A stretch of 43,945 nt of DNA from an uncultured Allobosea sp. (lineage in GTDB: Bacteria > Pseudomonadota > Alphaproteobacteria > Rhizobiales > Beijerinckiaceae). The notes beneath the pieces were generated by a model. It was not told where the DNA came from. It ran no database searches and was given only the letters and a program-made list of their open reading frames with translations. Position numbers and translations under genes: made by a program. Below, piece by piece: positions 17,151 to 23,930 of this stretch. Within the stretch, counting starts at the first letter, position 1. Each line of letters opens with the position of its first letter. The DNA lies in NCBI RefSeq assembly GCF_945957345.1, contig NZ_CAMFKW010000045.1, positions 1-43,945 on the forward strand, written 5' to 3'.

Positions 17151-19008
17151 ATGCCGCAGCCGGAGGATCGGCCGGCGGGTCTTCCGCCGGCCTGGCCGCT
17201 GGCGGCTTGGGAGGCGGCAACTCGGCCACCCTCTCAGGTTTCGCCGGCTCGGTGGGAGCAGCAGGTTCGACCGGTGGGGTGCCCTTGAGATTCTGGCAGA
17301 GCGAGAGCATGGCGCGGGCGATCTCGGCCTCGCCCATGATCGTCAGCGTCGCCCCGCATTTGGTGAGATGCGCCACCTCGGCATCGGAATGGGCGCGGGC
17401 GACGATCGGCAGGGCAGGGTTCTCGGCGCGGGCCTGCTCGCAGACCTGGCCGGCCTCGAAGCTGCCGGGGATGGCGACGAAGAGGCGCACCGCTCGCCCG
17501 ACGGCGGCGGCAGAAAGCACTTCCGGATCGGCGGCATTGCCGACGAGCAGTTCGGCGCCGTCGCGCTTGGCCGTCGCGACCGCGTCGGGATTGTCCTCGA
17601 TGACCAGCAGTTTCGCGCCCTGCGAGAGCAGGCCGGCACCGAGCAGGCTGCCGACGCGGCCATAGCCGACGACGACGATGTGATCGGCGAGGCTGGTCGG
17701 GGTGATGTCGCGCTCCGGCGGCGTCTCCGGCTGGGGGGCAGGAGCGGCAGCCTCGGCTGCGCTCGCTTCTGGCGCTGACGCGGGTTTCGGCTTGGCGGCC
17801 GGCGCCTCCGGCGCCAGCCGCTCGGCCAGGGCAAAGATCACGGGGTTGAGCAGGATCGACAGAATCGCGCCGGCGAGGATCAGGTCGCGCCCCTGTGCCG
17901 GCAGGATGCCGAGCGCCGTGCCGAGCCCGGCGAGGATGAAGGAGAACTCGCCGATCTGGGCGAGCGAGGCTGAGATCGTCAGGGCCGCGGTCTGCGAGCG
18001 GCCGAAGGCGCGCATGATCAACCAGGCCGCTACGGATTTGCCGATCAGGATGATGGCGAGCGTGCCGATCAGCGGGCCCGGCGCGCGGAGCAGAATGCCG
18101 GGGTCGAAGAGCATGCCGACCGAGACGAAGAACAGCACCGCGAAAGCGTCGCGCAGCGGCAGCGTTTCCTCGGCCGCGCGCTGCGAGAGCGGCGATTCCG
18201 ACAGGATCATGCCGGCGAAGAAGGCGCCGAGCGCGAAGGAGACGCCGAACAGGGTGGCGGCCGCATAGGCGACGCCGAGCGCGACCGCGAGTACCGCGAG
18301 CCGGAACAGTTCGCGCGAGCCGGTATGGGCGACCCAGTGCAGCACCCAGGGGATGACGCGCCGGCCGATCAGCAGCATGAAGGCGAGGAAGCCGATGAGC
18401 TTGGCGAAGGTCAGGCCGAGCACGCCCCAGACGCCGAGATCGAAACGGGTGGCTAGCGGCGCGCTGCCGCCGGAGGGCGCGCCGTTGATGATCTCGGCCA
18501 GCACCGGCAGCAGCACCAGCGCCAGCACCATCGCGATATCCTCGACGATCAGCCAGCCGACCGCGATGCGGCCGCGTTCGGTCTGGACCAGCCGGCGCTC
18601 CTGCAGCGAGCGCAACAACACGACCGTCGAAGCGGTGGAGAGCGCCAGGCCGAAGACCGCCCCCGAAAACCAGCTCCAGCCGAGCCATGTGCCGAGCCCG
18701 AGGCCGAGCAGGGTCGCGATGCCGATCTGGACGACGGCTCCGGGCACGGCGATCGCCTTCACCGAGAGCAGGTCCTTGAGGGAGAAATGCAGGCCGACGC
18801 CGAACATCAGCAGGATGACGCCGATCTCGGCCAGTTCGTTGGCGAGGTTCTGGTTGCCGACGAAGCCCGGCGTGAACGGGCCGGCGGCGACACCGGCGAG
18901 GAGATAGCCGACGAGGGGAGAAATCCGCAGTTTCTGGGCGAGAGCCCCGAAGACGAAAGCCAGGCCGAGGCCCGCGACGATGATGGCGATCAGCGGGCCG
19001 TGATGCAT
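17149..19008 (-). CDS. Kef/YbaL-type cation:proton antiporter with RCK domain
   Basis: 619-residue CPA2-family monovalent cation:proton antiporter. The N-terminal 390 residues are a Na_H_Exchanger domain with about twelve helices; MHHGPLI and RISPLVGYLLAGVAAGPFTPGFVG are very close to E. coli YbaL, as is GVILLMFGVGLHFSLKDLL. A long Ala/Pro linker (about 400-440) leads to a TrkA-N (RCK) domain, DHIVVVGYGRVGSLLGAGLL, with an acidic residue in LLVIEDNPDA for NAD(H) binding. The last 40 residues are Pro/Ala-rich and probably disordered. It would export K+ or Na+ under nucleotide control. GGGAG lies before the ATG. Together with kup it suggests potassium homeostasis, though the genes are 4.5 kb apart. 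Confidence 0.92.
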   Translation of the reverse strand: MHHGPLIAIIVAGLGLAFVFGALAQKLRISPLVGYLLAGVAAGPFTPGFVGNQNLANELAEIGVILLMFGVGLHFSLKDLLSVKAIAVPGAVVQIGIATLLGLGLGTWLGWSWFSGAVFGLALSTASTVVLLRSLQERRLVQTERGRIAVGWLIVEDIAMVLALVLLPVLAEIINGAPSGGSAPLATRFDLGVWGVLGLTFAKLIGFLAFMLLIGRRVIPWVLHWVAHTGSRELFRLAVLAVALGVAYAAATLFGVSFALGAFFAGMILSESPLSQRAAEETLPLRDAFAVLFFVSVGMLFDPGILLRAPGPLIGTLAIILIGKSVAAWLIMRAFGRSQTAALTISASLAQIGEFSFILAGLGTALGILPAQGRDLILAGAILSILLNPVIFALAERLAPEAPAAKPKPASAPEASAAEAAAPAPQPETPPERDITPTSLADHIVVVGYGRVGSLLGAGLLSQGAKLLVIEDNPDAVATAKRDGAELLVGNAADPEVLSAAAVGRAVRLFVAIPGSFEAGQVCEQARAENPALPIVARAHSDAEVAHLTKCGATLTIMGEAEIARAMLSLCQNLKGTPPVEPAAPTEPAKPERVAELPPPKPPAARPAEDPPADPPAAA

Positions 19009-19205
19009 GGGTCTCCCGAATCCGAAAGGTCAAGAAATCAAGATTGTTTGAACATTCGGAGCATGGGGTTTTGGGACTGTGATTTCAACCGAAAGGCGTA
19101 CGACTTTTCAGGCTACATTGCCGAAATTCGCGGCGGGCTGGCATGAGCGGGAGGCGCCGCGCGCATGATTCCGGCACGCGGGCAGAATGGCGCGCCGCCA
19201 GTGAC

Positions 19206-19526
19206 TCAGCCTTTCGGCTTCTCCAGCAGGATCTGACCCTGCTTCTCGACTCCGATCTTGAGCTTCTCGGCGAAGACCGCGAGCATCCAGGGCAATGTCA
19301 CCTCGACGCGGATCAGCCGCTCCTCGACCTCGACGCGGCCATGGACGGTGTGGCCGAGAGCGCCGACACCGAAATGCAGGGCATCGCCCTCCCAGCGTTC
19401 CTCGACGAGCTGCATCCGGACCATGCCGAGCCGATCGCGGATCTTGTCGACGCCGCCGCGCAGGCGGGCGAGCGCGGCATCCCGGCCGAGATCATGGGAG
19501 ATGGTGATGGAAACGGGCTTGCCCAT
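19206..19526 (-). CDS. Polyhydroxyalkanoic acid system family protein
   Basis: 106-residue small protein of the PHA_gran_rgn family. It opens with PVSITISHDLGRDAALARL and has KIRDRLG, VEERWEGDALHFGVGALGHTVHGRVEVEERLIRVEV and LPWMLAVFAEKL, the conserved features of this group, which is named after its occurrence with polyhydroxyalkanoate granule genes. The biochemical role is not established; the family has an alpha-beta fold and is cytosolic. The ATG at 19526 is chosen because family homology starts there; an upstream extension to 19703 codes for a Cys-rich, unlikely sequence. It is divergent from the DUF1232 gene. With bdhA it hints that the host makes PHB. Confidence 0.82.
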   Translation of the reverse strand: MGKPVSITISHDLGRDAALARLRGGVDKIRDRLGMVRMQLVEERWEGDALHFGVGALGHTVHGRVEVEERLIRVEVTLPWMLAVFAEKLKIGVEKQGQILLEKPKG

Positions 19527-19665
19527 GTCAACTCGTCGGAAAGGGGAGGAGGGCCTTAGATGGCAACAACGGGGGCATTTTTCCAGCGCTGTCGGACATG
19601 AGACCCGGCGAAAGATATCTGCTAACCGAAGCGCGCATGAGATCGCGTTCCCGAAGGTCCCGAGA

Positions 19666-20043
19666 ATGCTGGAGCGAACAAAGCAATGGGCGCGCCTGCT
19701 CAAGCGGGATGTGATTGCCCTCTGGATCGCGGCGCGCGACAGCCGTACGCCCTGGCATGCGAAGCTGGCGGCGGGAGCGATTGCGGCCTATGCGCTCAGC
19801 CCCATCGACCTCATTCCGGATTTCATCCCGATCCTCGGATATCTCGACGATCTGATCATCGTGCCGCTGGGCATCCTGCTGGTGGTGAAGCTCATACCGG
19901 CGCCATTGATGGCCGAGTACCGGGCAAAGGCGGCGGGGCGAGCGAAGCAGGCGAGCTATGGCGGCATGATCGCGATCCTGGCGATCTGGATCGGGGGCGC
20001 AGCCGCGCTGCTCCGGTGGTCATGGCCGGGCGGACTGTTCTGA
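19666..20043 (+). CDS. YkvA/DUF1232 family membrane protein
   Basis: 125-residue membrane protein with the DUF1232 signature: RTPWHAKLAAGAIAAYALSPIDLIPDFIPILGYLDDLIIVPLGI, that is, the YxxSPIDLIPDFIP-x-GYLDD motif at about residues 42-62. It has hydrophobic helices around 34-48, 60-76 and 99-117. The family is widespread and uncharacterised, often called YkvA. The start at 19666 follows GAAGG; the frame is open much further upstream but without family similarity. It is convergent with the small 69-residue gene, with a shared hairpin between them. Confidence 0.86.
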   Translation: MLERTKQWARLLKRDVIALWIAARDSRTPWHAKLAAGAIAAYALSPIDLIPDFIPILGYLDDLIIVPLGILLVVKLIPAPLMAEYRAKAAGRAKQASYGGMIAILAIWIGGAAALLRWSWPGGLF

Positions 20044-20067
20044 ATCTCCGCGTCCGCGCATGGAAAA

Positions 20068-20086
20068 GCCCGCCGAATGGGCGGGC
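20068..20086 (-). terminator. Terminator between convergent genes
   Basis: Perfect 7-bp stem GCCCGCC / GGCGGGC with a GAATG loop. On the minus strand it is followed by TTTT, so it mainly serves the small gene that ends at 20132; it may also slow transcripts from the DUF1232 gene. Confidence 0.6.
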
Positions 20087-20131
20087 CTGGTTATCCATCG
20101 CTATCGCCGGGCGCCCCGGCTCTCGCCCGCC

Positions 20132-20341
20132 TCAGTCGCGCTCGTTCAGGCGCTTCTGGCCGGACTGGGTGACTCGCCAGATGGCTCCATCCGACTCCAC
20201 GAGGCCGCGATCCTTCAGGGATAGCAGCATCGTCTCGTCGAAGATGAAGTGGCGGGTTTCCTCCTCGATGCTCTCGAGTGCGATCCATTCGGGATCGGAG
20301 AGAACGAACGGGTGAGCGATCTGGAGGTGCTGAACATGCAT
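20132..20341 (-). CDS. Small hypothetical protein, winged-helix-like
   Basis: 69-residue protein with no family that I recognise. It starts MHVQHLQIAHPFVLSDPEWIAL, contains an acidic stretch ESIEEETRHFIFDET, and ends with LLSLKDRGLVESDGAIWRVTQSGQKRLNERD, which reads like the last helix and wing of a winged-helix domain (L-x-x-R-G-L-V-E, then W-x-V-T-x-x-G). The start is firm: AGAAGGAGA sits at ideal distance from the ATG at 20341, whereas the longer frame to 20392 has none. A protein of this size might be a DNA-binding or protein-binding accessory. It is divergent from the stress-promoter gene at 20517 and ends at a good terminator. Confidence 0.72.
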   Translation of the reverse strand: MHVQHLQIAHPFVLSDPEWIALESIEEETRHFIFDETMLLSLKDRGLVESDGAIWRVTQSGQKRLNERD

Positions 20342-20453
20342 GCGCGTCTCCTTCTCGTTGAATGCCCCTGTTCCTTGGTAGGTCGCATCCAATCGTGACG
20401 CAGTCGTGGCCGAAGCCGCGAAGAAACGCGGTTCGGTTGTTTTGTCGCGGCCG

Positions 20454-20478
20454 GGAACCCGTCAGCGCCCGCTTCGTT
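20454..20478 (+). promoter_or_regulatory. EcfG-type general stress promoter
   Basis: Exact match to the alphaproteobacterial EcfG sigma factor consensus: -35 GGAAC at 20454-20458, a 16-bp spacer, and -10 CGTT at 20475-20478. The predicted transcript starts about 30 bases before the ATG at 20517, in the correct orientation. Confidence 0.72.
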
Positions 20479-20516
20479 CTCTGGCCATGACCCCTTTCAA
20501 GAACGGAGAGACCGCC

Positions 20517-21179
20517 ATGGCGATCAGCAACAGCTTCCCGCCCGACGTCCCGAAGGCCACTGAAGAGGCAGCCGAGGCAGCGGGCGCCAGCGTCAGCAGC
20601 CTGCGCGGCAAGGCGGCGGAATTCGCCGGCAAGGCCCAGGAGACGGTCAAGGAGCATTACGATCGGGCGAAGGAAGCCTGGGACGAGGCGGAGCCCCTGG
20701 AGACGGTTCGCGATGGCGGACAGGCGGTCGCGCGGACCGTCGAGCGCCACCCGCTTGCCGTGCTCGGGCTCGGGGCGGTCGGTATCGGCCTCGTCGCCTG
20801 GGCGACCCTGCGCAGCCAGCCTTCCTCGGGCTGGGAACGCTACCAGCCGGATTACGGCCGCTGGCGCGGCTGGCTCCAGGATTACGGTTCCGAGGCCGCC
20901 GACGCCGGCAACCGTGCTCTCAAGTCTGGGAGGAGCTGGCTGAGTTCGCATCGCGATGTCGCTGACGACTATGCCGATCGCGCGAACGATTATGCGGCGA
21001 TGGCCCGAGACTATGCCGACAGGGGCGGGCGCATGCTGGCGAAGCGTGCAGAGCGCGAGCCGATGGCGCTCGTCGTCGGCCTGGGGCTTGCGGCCTATGT
21101 GATCGGTTCGCTGCTGACTTCGTCTTCGGCCAGTGCGCCGGCTGCGGCTCCCGCGCGCAAGCGGGCAGCCCGGCGCTGA
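20517..21179 (+). CDS. DUF883/ElaB-like membrane protein, stress-induced (predicted)
   Basis: 220-residue protein. Residues 15-75 are a charged, Ala-rich amphipathic helix (phasin- or ElaB-like). A first hydrophobic Gly-rich segment follows an ERHP motif (residues 77-98), and a second follows EREP (180-201); the two ERxP-plus-glycine-helix units look like an internal duplication of the C-terminal anchor of ElaB/YqjD/YgaM. Between them lie a Trp/Tyr-rich region (106-123) and three perfect heptads, DYADRAN, DYAAMAR and DYADRGG (151-171). It ends in a basic Lys/Arg tail. E. coli ElaB-type proteins are stationary-phase membrane anchors for ribosomes; that role here is inference. The start follows CGGAGAG and an EcfG promoter lies upstream. 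Confidence 0.78.
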   Translation: MAISNSFPPDVPKATEEAAEAAGASVSSLRGKAAEFAGKAQETVKEHYDRAKEAWDEAEPLETVRDGGQAVARTVERHPLAVLGLGAVGIGLVAWATLRSQPSSGWERYQPDYGRWRGWLQDYGSEAADAGNRALKSGRSWLSSHRDVADDYADRANDYAAMARDYADRGGRMLAKRAEREPMALVVGLGLAAYVIGSLLTSSSASAPAAAPARKRAARR

Positions 21180-21203
21180 CGGCGGCCGGTCTCTGCCTCC
21201 CAT

Positions 21204-21237
21204 GAAAAAGCCCTGCGGCGCAGAACGCCGCAGGGCT
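21204..21237 (-). terminator. Intrinsic terminator of the small lipoprotein gene
   Basis: Perfect 12-bp stem AGCCCTGCGGCG / CGCCGCAGGGCT with a 5-base loop. On the minus strand the stem is followed by TTTTT, 46 bases after the stop of the lipoprotein gene ending at 21283. It also faces the end of the convergent DUF883-like gene. Confidence 0.88.
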
Positions 21238-21282
21238 CGAATATTAGAAGGGGTGCCTTCCGAGCGGAAGGCGCCCGCTATC

Positions 21283-21579
21283 TTACCACCAGTAGCGGCG
21301 CGGGCCGTAGTAGCCGCGATAATAGGAGCGGTTATCAGCGGCGATGAGCGCACCACCGACGACACCGGCGGCGACGCCAGCGGCGACGGCCGAGCCGGCC
21401 TCGTTCGAGGCGCGACGGTTCTCGACATAGTTGGCCGAGCGGCACTGCTGATAGGCGCGGGTGCCGGGGCGGAAGCCCTGGGACTCGCAGGTCACTTCGG
21501 CGTCGGCCATCGACTCCTGCGCGGTCTGGCAACCGGCGAGAAGAGCGGCCATGGCGCCAACAATCAGAATGCTACGCAT
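21283..21579 (-). CDS. Small glycine-zipper lipoprotein
   Basis: 98-residue predicted lipoprotein. A short signal peptide ends in the lipobox LLAGC (cysteine at residue 17). The mature part has two further cysteines (TCESQGF and QQCRSAN, likely a disulfide), then a glycine-zipper segment GSAVAAGVAAGVVGGALIAA, and ends in a Tyr/Arg/Trp-rich tail (YYRGYYGPRRYWW). Such proteins are common in the Hyphomicrobiales envelope and their function is unknown; glycine zippers often insert in or associate with membranes. AAAGGA lies 6 bases before the ATG. It has its own terminator and is divergent from the next lipoprotein gene. Confidence 0.84.
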   Translation of the reverse strand: MRSILIVGAMAALLAGCQTAQESMADAEVTCESQGFRPGTRAYQQCRSANYVENRRASNEAGSAVAAGVAAGVVGGALIAADNRSYYRGYYGPRRYWW

Positions 21580-21829
21580 ATTATATCCTTTTCAGCCTCC
21601 CATTGGCCTGAAGGGACTTAAGAGCAGCCACGCGGGAAGGTCAAGAATGACACGGGCTTTGCGTTAAAGTTCGCCGCGTCCGATCACGACAATTCCGCTG
21701 CAATCGTGCCGATATCGCTGTTCCTTACGATGCGGTAAGGGCGTTGGGGCCGTTTTACGTTGGCTCAGGCTTGCATTTGCGCCAAACCGGCGGAACATGG
21801 GCTAGAGACCCGATCAGGACAGCCCGGAC

Positions 21830-22144
21830 GTGACGATGCCCCGCTTTTTCATCCTCCTGCCCGCCCTGGCGCTCGGCGCCTGCGCCTATCACACCTCGCG
21901 CAGCAGCATAGTCGTGATGACCGACGCGAAAAGCGTTGTGGAGAATTGCACGAAGCTCGGCGAGATCGACGGGCAGGACAGCGTCCAGGCGATCATGACG
22001 ATCGACAAGACGCGTGATTCGGTGATCACGCGCATGAAGCTGCGTGCGGCGGAGATGGACGGGACCCATGTCTTCGCCGCCGTCGCCGACATCAAATGGA
22101 AGGGGCCCGATACCAAGGGCACCGTCTACAAGTGCAATCCCTGA
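21830..22144 (+). CDS. Small lipoprotein, DUF4156-like
   Basis: 104-residue predicted lipoprotein. The signal peptide PRFFILLPALALGAC ends in a lipobox with cysteine at residue 18. The mature part (SSIVVMTDAKSVVENCTKLGEIDGQD, then MKLRAAEMDGTHVF and YKCNP) resembles DUF4156 proteins such as E. coli YiiX-neighbouring small lipoproteins: one pair of cysteines and a V-x-N-C-x-x-L-G motif. Function unknown; it would be anchored in the inner or outer membrane. The start is GTG at 21830, 9 bases after AGGAC; ATG two codons later is the alternative. It is convergent with iolB. Confidence 0.75.
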   Translation: MTMPRFFILLPALALGACAYHTSRSSIVVMTDAKSVVENCTKLGEIDGQDSVQAIMTIDKTRDSVITRMKLRAAEMDGTHVFAAVADIKWKGPDTKGTVYKCNP

Positions 22145-22164
22145 GGCGCGGCCGCGCCGCGCCT
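22144..22164. terminator. Hairpin between convergent lipoprotein and iolB genes
   Basis: Perfect 9-bp stem AGGCGCGGC / GCCGCGCCT with a CGC loop directly at the lipoprotein stop codon, 27 bases from the iolB stop. It has no T-tract, so a termination role is only possible. Confidence 0.35.
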
Positions 22165-22190
22165 TCGTCAGCTTGGCCGGCTGATGTCCG

Positions 22191-22988
22191 TCAGGCCTTC
22201 AAGAGCCATTCGTGCTCGGCGGCGTTGTGGAATTTCCAGGTCCGCTTCGGGCCGGCCATAACATTGAGATAATAGAGATCGTAGCCGTGGCAGGTGGCGC
22301 AGGGGTGATAACCCTTGGGCACCAGCACGACGTCGCCGTCCTCGATCGCCATCGCCTCGTCCAGGCTGCGGTCATCGGTATAGACGCGCTGGAAGCCAAA
22401 ACCCTGCGGCGGGTTGAGACGGTGGTAGTAGGTCTCTTCCAGGTGGGATTCGCGCGGGATATCGTCCCGGTCGTGCTTGTGCGGGGGATAGCTCGAGGTA
22501 TTGCCCGCGGGGGTGATGACCTCGACCACGAGCAATGAATCCGCCGGCTCGTTTTCCGGCAGGATATTGGTGACGTGGCGGGTGTTGGAACCCTTGCCGC
22601 GAATCTCCTGGCCGAGATCGTCCGGGCCGATGACACGGACGGGCAGGCCGCCCTTGAGGCCGGGCGCCGTGCAGACCGCGAGCTCCAGATCGGTGGTGGC
22701 GGTTACCGACCAGTCGGCCCCCTCGGGCAGGTAGACCGACCAGGGCTTGCCCTCGAAGGGGCTCATGCGCTGGCCGAGTTCGCCGAGAGCCTTGCCGCCG
22801 GCCGTGACCTTGCCCTTGCCGGTGACGAAGACGAGGCAGGTCTCGCGGGTGCCGGTCTGGACCGAAACGGTCTCGCCCGGCTTCAGGCGGTGCAGGTCGA
22901 AGCCGACATAGGTCCAGCCGGCGCTTTCCGGCGTGACATGGGTGACGCGGCCGCTCGTGCCCTGCGGCTTGACCTTGAGATGGGACAT
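22191..22988 (-). CDS. iolB: 5-deoxy-glucuronate isomerase
   Basis: 265-residue cupin-type enzyme of myo-inositol catabolism that converts 5-deoxy-D-glucuronate to 2-deoxy-5-keto-D-gluconate. Seen: metal-binding YPPHKHDRDDIPRESHLEETYYHRLNP region (histidines and glutamates of the cupin site), QGFGFQRVYTDD, and a second His-rich site near GYHPCATCHGYDLYYLNVMAG. The ATG at 22988 (MSHLKVKP) is the family start; the longer frame to 23162 is spurious. It is the last gene of iolC-iolD-iolE-iolB, 25 bases after iolE. Confidence 0.95.
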   Translation of the reverse strand: MSHLKVKPQGTSGRVTHVTPESAGWTYVGFDLHRLKPGETVSVQTGTRETCLVFVTGKGKVTAGGKALGELGQRMSPFEGKPWSVYLPEGADWSVTATTDLELAVCTAPGLKGGLPVRVIGPDDLGQEIRGKGSNTRHVTNILPENEPADSLLVVEVITPAGNTSSYPPHKHDRDDIPRESHLEETYYHRLNPPQGFGFQRVYTDDRSLDEAMAIEDGDVVLVPKGYHPCATCHGYDLYYLNVMAGPKRTWKFHNAAEHEWLLKA

Positions 22989-23013
22989 CGGCTGTTTCCT
23001 ATCCGTATCGCGA

Positions 23014-23898
23014 TCAAGCCAGCCCGGCTTCCTTGATGAAGCGGGTGAGATTGGCGTGGCCGAGCTTCGCATAGGTCGCGGGCTCCGCTTTCTTCGGATC
23101 CTGCTCGGCTTCGACCACGATCCAGCCGGAATAGCCCTGCAGTTCCCGGAGCACGCGGACATAGTCGATCAGGCCGTCGCCCGGCACGGTGTAGACGCCG
23201 GCGAGCACGGATTCGAGGAAGGACCAGTCCTCGCGGTTCGAGCGCCACATCACGGCCTCGCGGATGTCCTTGCAATGGACGTGGTGGATGCGCGCCTTCC
23301 AGTGGCGGGCGATCCGGGCGGGGTCGCCGCCGCCCCAGGTGGCATGGCCCGTATCGAGCAGCAGGCCGACGGCCGGGCTGGTGACGCCCATGAACCGGTC
23401 GATCTCCGACTCGGTCTGCACCACCGTGCCCATATGGTGGTGATAAGCGAGCTGGAGACCGTATTCGGTCTTCACGGCTTCGGCGAAATTGGTGTAGCGC
23501 GCGCCGAAATCGTCCCAACGGTTCTTCGGCAGGACCGGACGGGCCGAGAGCGGCCTGGTGATGTCGGAATGGATCGCGTTCGAGGTCTCGGCCGCGATCA
23601 GGACCGAGCAGCCCATGTCGCGCAGCAGCGTCGCATGGGCCTTCACGGCGGCCATCTCGGCGGCGACGTCGCGGACGAGCAGTTCGGTCGAGTACCAGCC
23701 GGAGACTAGCGCGTGCCCGTGGGCATCGAGGATCGGCTTCAGCTTCGCCGCTTCGCGCGGAAACTTGTTGCCGAGCTCCATGCCGGTGAAGCCGGCTTCG
23801 CGAGCCTCCTTCAGGCAGGTTTCGAGCGAGATATCGCCGCCGATCTCCAGCATGTCGTCATTCGACCAGCCGATGGGGTTCGCGCCGATGCGGATCAT
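23014..23898 (-). CDS. iolE: Inosose dehydratase (myo-inosose-2 dehydratase)
   Basis: 294-residue TIM-barrel metalloenzyme that dehydrates scyllo-inosose to 3D-3,5/4-trihydroxycyclohexane-1,2-dione. Typical features: the N-terminus MIRIGANPIGWSNDDM, GFTGMELGNKFP, YHHHMGTVVQTESEIDRFM, the metal/substrate site LLDTGHATWGGGDP, HHVHCKDIR, and the final VVEAEQDP. This is the xylose-isomerase-like fold. Length is normal. It lies 32 bases downstream of iolD in the iol operon. Confidence 0.97.
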   Translation of the reverse strand: MIRIGANPIGWSNDDMLEIGGDISLETCLKEAREAGFTGMELGNKFPREAAKLKPILDAHGHALVSGWYSTELLVRDVAAEMAAVKAHATLLRDMGCSVLIAAETSNAIHSDITRPLSARPVLPKNRWDDFGARYTNFAEAVKTEYGLQLAYHHHMGTVVQTESEIDRFMGVTSPAVGLLLDTGHATWGGGDPARIARHWKARIHHVHCKDIREAVMWRSNREDWSFLESVLAGVYTVPGDGLIDYVRVLRELQGYSGWIVVEAEQDPKKAEPATYAKLGHANLTRFIKEAGLA

Positions 23899-23930
23899 GT
23901 GTCGGGTCTTTCTTGCCTATGGGAACGGCT

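Noticed and set aside
17234..19033. Second long minus-strand frame in the antiporter region
   Set aside because: Arg-rich out-of-frame shadow; the frame with membrane helices and the RCK motif is the real one.
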